Assembly: GCA_014799765.1 (NCBI GenBank)
Contig: JAAVHK010000117.1
Coordinates: forward strand, 1-11,634
Length of the DNA: 11,634 nt
Source of the DNA: Ruminococcus sp.
GTDB lineage: Bacteria; Bacillota; Clostridia; Oscillospirales; Ruminococcaceae
Reading direction: 5' to 3'
The stretch's first letter is position 1. Every line of letters begins with the position of its first letter. Below, piece after piece: positions 6,405 to 11,634 of the stretch. Under the pieces are notes generated by a model. It had not been told where the DNA came from, ran no database searches, and saw only the letters and a list, made by a program, of their open reading frames with translations. Both the position numbers and the translations under genes were made by a program.

Positions 6405-6900
6405 TCCATTCGTATTTTGTCAGATTACCTGCTCTTGACAAATCAGGATAATCCCATTGTCTTAAAACTTCGTATACCGCTATGGCTACCGAATTGGAAA
6501 GATTAAGACTTCTTAAATTATTCCGCATAGGTATTCTCACACAGGTATCGGGATTACTGTATAACAGTTCTTCCGGAAGTCCTGCGTCTTCCCTGCCGAA
6601 AACAAGATACGCATTATCAGGATATTCAACATTACTATGTACTTGTCTGCCTTTAGTAGTAAAGTAGAAAAATTTTCCGGATTTGTTTTTTTCAAAGAAG
6701 TCGTTTAAATTTTCGTAATATGTTATGTCAAGTTTGTCCCAGTAGTCGAGACCTGCTCTTTTAAGATGTTTGTCTGAAATCTCAAAACCTAATGGCTTTA
6801 TAAGATGTAGTCTTGCACCTGTTACCGCACACGTTCTGGAAATATTTCCTGTATTCTGCGGTATCTGAGGTTCAACGAGGACTATGTTAAGATTATGCAT
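6400..6900 (-). CDS. trmL: tRNA (cytidine/uridine-34 2'-O)-methyltransferase TrmL
   Basis: This is a SPOUT-class RNA methyltransferase that uses S-adenosylmethionine to methylate the ribose of the wobble base in certain tRNA-Leu. The 166-residue length is typical of the minimal TrmL (YibK/CspR) family without an extra RNA-binding domain. Family motifs are PQNTGNISRTC (14-24), LVFGREDAGLP (99-109) and VRIPM followed by LRSLNLSNSVAIAVYEVLRQ (121-148). The C-terminal motifs form the deep-knot cofactor site. The start is supported by GGTGAT 6 bases upstream. The last codons lie in the heptanucleotide array. No clear promoter was found in the 86 bases between this gene and the divergent small gene. 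Transcription could therefore continue from ruvX on the same strand. Confidence 0.94.
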   Translation of the reverse strand: MHNLNIVLVEPQIPQNTGNISRTCAVTGARLHLIKPLGFEISDKHLKRAGLDYWDKLDITYYENLNDFFEKNKSGKFFYFTTKGRQVHSNVEYPDNAYLVFGREDAGLPEELLYSNPDTCVRIPMRNNLRSLNLSNSVAIAVYEVLRQWDYPDLSRAGNLTKYEWN

Positions 6901-6986
6901 TTTTTATCACCATGTATATTGAAAATTTTACGGCATAGAATAACTATACCGGATTACTTCCGGAAATAAGTTCAGGAGACATGACA

Positions 6987-7166
6987 ATGAACATGAATAT
7001 GAAATCAATTGTAAAGGGAGCGACTGCCGGTGCGATTGCCGGTTTCACTTACTATGCCTTAAGTTCCGCCCCACCTGTAAAGAAATACAGTATCAAGAAA
7101 GATACCGCAAAGACTTTAAAATCCGCAAGTCACCTGATTGATGATATAAAGTCAATCATAATGTAG
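6987..7166 (+). CDS. Small single-span membrane protein, unknown function
   Basis: I do not recognise this protein. It is 59 residues, opening MNMNMKSIVKGATAGAIAGF. One hydrophobic segment (about 8-28, rich in Gly, Ala and small residues with GxxxG spacing) could cross the membrane. It is followed by a basic patch (VKKYSIKKDTAKTLK) and a short amphipathic tail (SHLIDDIKSII). Several ATG codons lie in a row. I chose 6987 because AGGAGA (6974-6979) is 7 bases upstream; the ATG at 6981 is only one base from it. The coding case rests on this good ribosome binding site and the sensible membrane-protein composition. Its 3' end overlaps the end of ruvX by 11 bases on the other strand, with no terminator visible between them. 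Confidence 0.7.
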   Translation: MNMNMKSIVKGATAGAIAGFTYYALSSAPPVKKYSIKKDTAKTLKSASHLIDDIKSIIM

Positions 7167-7590
7167 GCGAAAGACCCTTGTTTTTCCGATAACCCATATA
7201 ACTTTCAAGTATTATCACCGCTGATACAGCATCTACTACAGCTTTACGTTTTTTCCCTCTCGTATTCGTGACATTCAGTATATTATGTGCAGATACAGTA
7301 GTACAACGTTCGTCCCACAGAGTTACCGGACAGTCAATAATTTCCGCAAGTCTTTCCGAAAACAGACGGCATTTTTCAGCTCTTTCACCGATAGTGCCGT
7401 TCATATTTTTCGGATAGCCGACAACTATTTCTTCAGCCCGCTGTTCTCTCGCAAGGACAGCGGTTTTTTCTATACATTTATCAAAATCCTTTTCGGATAT
7501 TACACATACCGGCGTTGCAAGAAGTTCAGCCTTACCGCATACCGCTATACCGGTTCTGGAGTCTCCGAAATCAACTGACATTATTATCAT
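7156..7590 (-). CDS. ruvX: Holliday junction resolvase-like / pre-16S rRNA nuclease RuvX (YqgF)
   Basis: The YqgF/RuvX family has an RNase H-like fold; it was named for resemblance to Holliday junction resolvases and acts in 16S rRNA 5'-end maturation in E. coli. The 144-residue length is typical. Signature stretches are MSVDFGDSRTGIAV (4-17), IVVGYPKNMNGTIGERAE (55-72), LWDERCTTVSA (91-101) and RGKKRKAVVDAVSAVIILE (111-129). The likely metal-binding acids are D7, E94 and D120. The ATG at 7588-7590 has GGTGA at good spacing, and the gene starts only 6 bases after the pyrD stop, so it is probably the last gene of the pyrK-pyrD operon. Its 3' end overlaps the oppositely oriented small membrane protein gene. 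Confidence 0.95.
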   Translation of the reverse strand: MIIMSVDFGDSRTGIAVCGKAELLATPVCVISEKDFDKCIEKTAVLAREQRAEEIVVGYPKNMNGTIGERAEKCRLFSERLAEIIDCPVTLWDERCTTVSAHNILNVTNTRGKKRKAVVDAVSAVIILESYMGYRKNKGLSPTL

Positions 7591-7596
7591 AATATT

Positions 7597-8508
7597 TCAC
7601 CACGGTCTTACAGTACCTATAATATCACGTACTGACGATATATTTTTACTGTCAAGAAATTCGTTTATTTCTTCCGTAATTCTTACCGGTGCATAAGGGT
7701 CAGTAAATATGACCGCTCCCACCTGTACGGCACTTGCACCAGCCATCATTAATTCTATAGCGTCCTTACCGCTTGCAACTCCGCCCATACCAATAACGGG
7801 AATCTTTACGGCATTCGCAACCTGCCATACCATACGTACAGCTATCGGGAAAACTGCCGGTCCGCTCATACCACCGACGTTATTTCTAAGTACCGGTCTT
7901 CCGGTGTTTATGTCTATTCTCATACCAAGGAGCGTATTTATTAATGATACCGCATCTGCACCGGCACTTTCAACCGCTTTTGCAATATCGGTTATACTCG
8001 TTACGTTCGGCGACAGCTTTACAACAAGCGGTTTAGTAGTAGCCTTACGGACTTTACTTACAACTTCGTGTGCCATTCCGCAATCCGTACCAAACGCCAC
8101 ACCACCTTGTTTTACGTTCGGACAGGATATATTCAATTCTATCATATGTACCGCTGTATCTTCCAGTTTTTCCGCAACCTGTACGCATTCTTCCGGCGTT
8201 GAACCGGCTATATTTGCGAGTATAACTGTATTTTTTTCAAGCAGATACGGTAACTCTTTACTTATGAAATGGTCAATACCAGGATTCTGTAAGCCTACAG
8301 AGTTCAGCATACCCGACGGTGTTTCCGCTATTCGAGGCGACATATTACCGGTACGTCTGTTAAGGGTAGTACCTTTTGTAGCAATTCCACCGAGTTTTTC
8401 GAGTGGGAAAAATTCTTCATATTCCCTGCCGTATCCGAATACGCCCGAAGCCGGTATAACCGGATTCCTGAAATCTATTCCGCATATATTCACAGACAAA
8501 TCAGCCAT
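7597..8508 (-). CDS. pyrD: Dihydroorotate dehydrogenase 1B, catalytic subunit
   Basis: PyrD oxidises dihydroorotate to orotate, the fourth step of pyrimidine synthesis, using bound FMN. The 303-residue protein shows NSVGLQNPG (69-77) and ELNISCPN (124-131), with C129 as the catalytic base. That cysteine marks class 1; the adjacent pyrK gene identifies the NAD-linked class 1B heterotetramer. The glycine-rich phosphate site is IGMGGVASGKDA near the C-terminus. Its ATG shares one base with the pyrK stop (TAATG), and AGGAGG lies 10 bases upstream inside the end of pyrK, so subunit synthesis is coupled. No other pyr gene and no PyrR-type attenuator is visible. Confidence 0.97.
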   Translation of the reverse strand: MADLSVNICGIDFRNPVIPASGVFGYGREYEEFFPLEKLGGIATKGTTLNRRTGNMSPRIAETPSGMLNSVGLQNPGIDHFISKELPYLLEKNTVILANIAGSTPEECVQVAEKLEDTAVHMIELNISCPNVKQGGVAFGTDCGMAHEVVSKVRKATTKPLVVKLSPNVTSITDIAKAVESAGADAVSLINTLLGMRIDINTGRPVLRNNVGGMSGPAVFPIAVRMVWQVANAVKIPVIGMGGVASGKDAIELMMAGASAVQVGAVIFTDPYAPVRITEEINEFLDSKNISSVRDIIGTVRPW

Positions 8509-9272
8509 TAAAAAATTACCTCCTTTGCATTGAATACAGGACCGTCTTTACATACGTGTGCAAAATATTCCTCGTCGTTACGGACTGTCCGGCACGCACA
8601 GCCTAAACACGCCCCTATACCGCAAGCCATACGCTCTTCAAGTGAGATTTCGCAGAATACGTTATTTTCGTTACATATTCCGGCGATATTCTTCAACATT
8701 GGCATAGGTCCGCAAGCATATACAGCGTCTGCACTGCCGACGATTTCCGAAAACGGTTGTGTGACAAATCCGTGTATACCGGTTGAACCGTCGTCGGTAC
8801 ACAGTATCACTTCCGCACCGGTTTTTCTGAAATCTTCCTGTAAGATTACCGCACCGGCATTCCGGAATCCTGTTATTACAGTAGCTTTTTCGCCGTATAT
8901 TCCGGCAAGCGACAGCATAGGCGGTGTACCTATTCCGCCACCTATAAGGATTACCTTTTTAAAGTCCTGATTTATCGTGAAACCATGTCCGAGAGGTGCA
9001 AGCATATCAATTAAATCGCCCTTGTTAAGACATGATATTTCTTCCGTACCTGCTCCACGGACTTCAAATACTATACGGAGTGTGCCGTTTTTTCGGTCGA
9101 TACCGCATATTGAAACAGGTCTCCGGAGCGTGAAATTTCCTGTACGTATGTGTACGAACTGTCCGGCGGTTGCAATCTCCGCTACTTCCGGACAGCTTAT
9201 TGTAAAGCTATATATTTCACGTGCTATACTTTTTTTATCGAGTATCAGATATTTTCCCTGTGTATATTTCAT
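8508..9272 (-). CDS. pyrK: Dihydroorotate dehydrogenase 1B, electron transfer subunit
   Basis: PyrK passes electrons from PyrD to NAD through a 2Fe-2S cluster and FAD. The 254-residue protein has a ferredoxin-reductase layout. The FAD-binding stretch is RRPVSICG (50-57), the NAD-binding loop is GGGIGTPPML (111-120), and the cluster cysteines are C217, C222, C225 and C241 (in MACGIGACLGCAC and HVCKDGP). The start has AGAGGTGAT just upstream. The gene begins 14 bases after the zinc-ribbon LRR gene and overlaps pyrD by one base. It therefore sits inside a longer minus-strand operon rather than in a dedicated pyr operon. Confidence 0.97.
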   Translation of the reverse strand: MKYTQGKYLILDKKSIAREIYSFTISCPEVAEIATAGQFVHIRTGNFTLRRPVSICGIDRKNGTLRIVFEVRGAGTEEISCLNKGDLIDMLAPLGHGFTINQDFKKVILIGGGIGTPPMLSLAGIYGEKATVITGFRNAGAVILQEDFRKTGAEVILCTDDGSTGIHGFVTQPFSEIVGSADAVYACGPMPMLKNIAGICNENNVFCEISLEERMACGIGACLGCACRTVRNDEEYFAHVCKDGPVFNAKEVIF

Positions 9273-9286
9273 TACATCACCTCTGA

Positions 9287-10471
9287 TTAATAATCTTTCT
9301 TGGTTTTGCAGTTAGGACACTTACCATTGACGAAACTGAACTTACTTCCGCAGTACTGGCAAAGTCCGTTTGCCTTGAAGTAGTTTGTCAGACAGCCATG
9401 TTTGAAAACGTCTACAGCCTTGTATTCTGTACCACGGAAAATAAATCTGTTTACGCCTTTTCCCTTGCCGTTCTTGTCGATAGCAAATGAAGCATCTACG
9501 ACATCGCTTGCCTGCTCCCACGTAGTACGTGGACTTTTAAAGACTATTTCTTCAAGACCGCATACCATTGAATCGCACATAATCTCCTTGACGTTTTCCG
9601 GAATGGTTATAGATTTCAGCTTATCACAACCGTTGAAAGTCTTGTAATTGATTTTAGTCATTTCATTTGAAAGTTTTATTTCCGTGAGTGAAGTACAGTC
9701 CATAAAAGCAGAATCGCATATTTCAGTTACATTGTCACTGCATACGACGGATGTTATATTAGTATTTCCCTTGAAAGCTCCCGAACCTATACGCCATACA
9801 TTTGCCGGAAGACTTACTTTCACTATATTAGGGTTCAATGTATTATATTTTACTAAAGTATGTTCAGTTATTTCAAATTCCTTAGGCTTGCCGTCGCTTA
9901 CAGGTGGCTGGACTTTCGGTTTTTTGTTCTGTAAAGCTGATACGTCATTTTCAGCCACAGGAATTTCCTGTTTTATTTCAGGTTTAACCGGTATAGGTTC
10001 AGCAGGTTTTACCGGAGCAGATGCAACAGGTGTTACAGGTTTAACCGGAGCAGGAATTTCAGGTTTTTTATTTGCGTCTCCGGCAAGATTAGTGAATTTC
10101 ATTTCCGGATTATTCAGAACAGTATCAGGTCTTACAAGAGTAGGCACAACGCCGTCAGCGGTCTGTGTAGCCTTGAAAGTAGGCGTAACCGGTGCTTTAG
10201 GTTTAATAAGTTCCTCACCGTTTTCGAGAGCTTTTATAATTTCTTCTTTTTCCCTGAGTTCAGCTTCTTTCTTTCTGAGGGCGTTTTCCCTGATTTTCAA
10301 TTCAGCTTCCTTTGCTTTGAGTTTGTTTTCTTTTTCCTGAAGTTCAGCAGACGCCTTTAAATCAATACGCTTTCCGCATATACCACAGTACCAGTATTCA
10401 GCATTCTTGTCACCGAATATCACATTTTTACAAGATGTACATTCCATTTCTATTAAGTCTAAACGTGTCAT
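9287..10471 (-). CDS. Cytoplasmic zinc-ribbon / coiled-coil / leucine-rich-repeat protein
   Basis: No known gene name fits this 394-residue protein. A zinc ribbon lies at the N-terminus (C11, C14, C29, C32). A charged, repetitive helix rich in Lys and Glu (about 40-85) follows, likely a coiled coil. Residues about 90-195 form a Pro/Val/Lys-rich linker with repeated PVKP motifs. BspA-type (LRR_5) leucine-rich repeats span about 205-315, for example IGSGAFKGNTNITSVVC and SAFMDCTSLTEIKLS. A second zinc ribbon closes the protein (C371, C374, C385, C388). There is no signal peptide or membrane segment, so it should be cytoplasmic, unlike most BspA-type proteins. I chose the ATG at 10469-10471 because GGAGG lies 11 bases upstream; the open frame extends to 10540, but that part covers the promoter. 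Function is unknown; protein-protein scaffolding is a guess. Confidence 0.85.
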   Translation of the reverse strand: MTRLDLIEMECTSCKNVIFGDKNAEYWYCGICGKRIDLKASAELQEKENKLKAKEAELKIRENALRKKEAELREKEEIIKALENGEELIKPKAPVTPTFKATQTADGVVPTLVRPDTVLNNPEMKFTNLAGDANKKPEIPAPVKPVTPVASAPVKPAEPIPVKPEIKQEIPVAENDVSALQNKKPKVQPPVSDGKPKEFEITEHTLVKYNTLNPNIVKVSLPANVWRIGSGAFKGNTNITSVVCSDNVTEICDSAFMDCTSLTEIKLSNEMTKINYKTFNGCDKLKSITIPENVKEIMCDSMVCGLEEIVFKSPRTTWEQASDVVDASFAIDKNGKGKGVNRFIFRGTEYKAVDVFKHGCLTNYFKANGLCQYCGSKFSFVNGKCPNCKTKKDY

Positions 10472-10511
10472 AATAAAGTATGCCTCCATTATATAAAAAT
10501 ACTCTTTGTCT

Positions 10512-10540
10512 ATTATAGCATATCCGGACAGATTTAGCAA
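10512..10540 (-). promoter_or_regulatory. Sigma-A promoter for the zinc-ribbon LRR-pyrK-pyrD-ruvX operon
   Basis: On the minus strand TTGCTA (10535-10540), a 17-base spacer and a perfect TATAAT (10512-10517) preceded by TGC (extended -10) form a good promoter. The start point would lie near 10505, about 34 bases before the ATG at 10471. I see no attenuator or riboswitch in this short leader. Confidence 0.82.
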
Positions 10541-10576
10541 GTCTTTTTTTCACAAAATTATCATATGATTACATTA

Positions 10577-11548
10577 TTATTTATACAGAGCGTTCATTTT
10601 TTCCAATTCTTTTTTAAGGTCTTCGATAAGGGAATCCGGTGAAATTACTTTCACCCACGCCCCTTGCGAAAGAAGATACATTAAAATTCCCCTGCCGTTG
10701 TTTACTTCCGCTTCAACTACGCTTACGCCGTTTTCTTTTTTCTCAACTACTCTTGCAGTCGGCAGACGGTCAAGTATAGCCTGTAATGACAATCCTGAAA
10801 ATTCAAAACATATCCTGATATTTTCCCCCGGAAACATAAACTGATTTTTTTCTCTTAAATCTCCCTCATCGAAACTGTGTTCACGGGCAAGCGAAAATTT
10901 TTCATGATTTTCAGTTATTGAGGAAATCCTGTCTATACGGAAATATACCGGTCTGAAATTCAGGTCTTCATATTTATACGCTATCATATAGAAGTAGTAT
11001 TCACTGAACATTATTGAAACAGGTTTTATTTTATATTTCACTTCCTGACGGTTCATTTTGTAGTAAGTTATCGTAAGTACCTGACAATTTTCAATAGCCT
11101 GAGCTATTTCCCATACATTATCTATGACGCTCCGGCAGTCAGATTTCACTTCATGGTAATGATATATTTCTTTTCTGATAAGTTTTTCAAGTTTTTTGCG
11201 GTCACTTACGGTGGTAACTCTTTTTATTTTTCTTATTATGTTCAGTATGTCTTCTTTATTCAATGACCTGCTCCCGATTATTATTTTTACCAGTGCGAAG
11301 AGTTCGCTGTTTTTAAGAAATTCGTCATTTTTGAGTACGTATGCTTTTTCCTTATGTGAATAAATAAGTTCCGTATTTCCCAGAAGTTCACGGTTTTCAA
11401 AAAGAAATGCGTGTATCACGTTAATATCTCTGCTTATGCTTTTCGTTGAAAGTCCGAATTCAAGGGCAAGTTGCTTTACGGAGAGGCTCTCGCCATGTAA
11501 CGCCCTGAAAAATATTGTCAGTATTCTTTTTTCCCTGTTATCTTTCAT
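10577..11548 (-). CDS. WYL-domain transcriptional regulator with N-terminal helix-turn-helix
   Basis: The 323-residue protein has an N-terminal winged helix-turn-helix, with SVKQLALEFGLSTKSISRD (23-41) as the helix-turn-helix core. A middle linker (about 75-145) leads to a WYL domain (about 150-215). A C-terminal region ends WVKVISPDSLIEDLKKEL, typical of WYL regulators. The tryptophan-tyrosine-leucine signature is replaced by F186-Y187-M188 in YYFYMIAYKYED. WYL domains are thought to sense ligands, often nucleic acids or nucleotides, and regulate stress, DNA damage or defence genes. I chose the ATG at 11546-11548 because AGGAGG lies 9 bases upstream. The gene is followed on the same strand, after a separate promoter, by the zinc-ribbon LRR operon. 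Its target cannot be told from the window, and no defence genes are visible nearby. Confidence 0.9.
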   Translation of the reverse strand: MKDNREKRILTIFFRALHGESLSVKQLALEFGLSTKSISRDINVIHAFLFENRELLGNTELIYSHKEKAYVLKNDEFLKNSELFALVKIIIGSRSLNKEDILNIIRKIKRVTTVSDRKKLEKLIRKEIYHYHEVKSDCRSVIDNVWEIAQAIENCQVLTITYYKMNRQEVKYKIKPVSIMFSEYYFYMIAYKYEDLNFRPVYFRIDRISSITENHEKFSLAREHSFDEGDLREKNQFMFPGENIRICFEFSGLSLQAILDRLPTARVVEKKENGVSVVEAEVNNGRGILMYLLSQGAWVKVISPDSLIEDLKKELEKMNALYK

Positions 11549-11582
11549 ACTGTTTCGCCTCCTTTCTTCTGGATTCAAGTAT

Positions 11583-11588
11583 ATTATA
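11583..11588 (-). promoter_or_regulatory. -10 element upstream of the WYL regulator
   Basis: A perfect TATAAT on the minus strand lies 34 bases before the regulator's ATG. No good -35 box is found 16-18 bases further upstream (TACGTT at 17), so this promoter may be weak or need an activator. Confidence 0.5.
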
Positions 11589-11634
11589 TCATCACTATCA
11601 GACTAACGTATATCCGTTCATAAATAACTTACAA

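Noticed and set aside
6949..6963. Perfect inverted repeat CCGGA-TTACT-TCCGG upstream of the small membrane gene
   Set aside because: CCGG-containing words are so common in this window that a 5-base arm match carries little weight.
7120..7200. Terminator between the small membrane gene and ruvX
   Set aside because: No stem followed by a T run was found on either strand in the overlap.
7709..8533. Long plus-strand open frame (274 codons) opposite pyrD
   Set aside because: It is the antisense shadow of pyrD, with no ribosome binding site support and no recognisable domain.
9648..10340. Plus-strand open frame of 230 codons opposite the zinc-ribbon LRR gene
   Set aside because: The low-complexity, hydrophobic Ser/Phe/Gly-rich translation mirrors the Lys/Glu/Pro-rich gene on the other strand; it is a shadow.
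10472..10511. PyrR attenuator or other leader control of the pyr genes
   Set aside because: The leader is only about 34 bases and shows no terminator/antiterminator pair; the 14-base gap before pyrK also leaves no room for one.
10472..10540. Upstream extension of the LRR protein (23 codons)
   Set aside because: It would begin within the -35 box and cover the -10 box and ribosome binding site; the ATG at 10471 fits better.

Overview
The window looks like a chromosomal housekeeping segment from a low-GC, Gram-positive, spore-forming Clostridia. A Ruminococcus-like member of the Oscillospiraceae is my best guess, but the genus is inferred, not proven. The signs are strong AGGAGG-type ribosome binding sites, textbook sigma-A promoters, the phoH-ybeY-era-recO order, a class 1B (PyrK/PyrD) dihydroorotate dehydrogenase, and an alpha/beta-type small acid-soluble spore protein. 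I see no phage, transposase, CRISPR array, tRNA or rRNA.

Left block (1-3354, all minus strand): one promoter at 3326-3354 reads into a CYTH-domain triphosphate-tunnel protein, then phoH, ybeY, era and recO (recO runs off the left edge). The last four genes overlap or touch and are probably translationally coupled. They serve ribosome and RNA maturation (PhoH, YbeY, Era) and recombination repair (RecO). A 63-bp heptanucleotide repeat lies between the CYTH gene and phoH.

Middle block (3355-6170, plus strand): a strong promoter drives a monocistronic gap gene (glyceraldehyde-3-phosphate dehydrogenase) that ends in a UUCG-capped terminator. Next come a rhodanese-TtcA-like fusion, probably a tRNA thiolation enzyme, and a spore protein gene with its own terminator.

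Repeat-rich gap (6226-6405) between convergent genes: an inverted repeat, three 9-bp direct repeats and a second heptanucleotide array that runs over the trmL stop codon.

Right block (6400-11588, mostly minus strand): a WYL-domain regulator with its own -10 element; then a promoter at 10512-10540 that starts a probable operon of a zinc-ribbon/coiled-coil/leucine-rich-repeat protein, pyrK, pyrD and ruvX. A small membrane protein gene on the plus strand overlaps the 3' end of ruvX, and trmL lies beyond it.

The most unusual signals are the apparent complete absence of GATC in 11.6 kb, the AATT-phased heptanucleotide arrays that cross two stop codons, the rhodanese-TtcA fusion, and the double zinc-ribbon LRR protein leading the pyrimidine genes. 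I did not find a clearly new multi-gene system.
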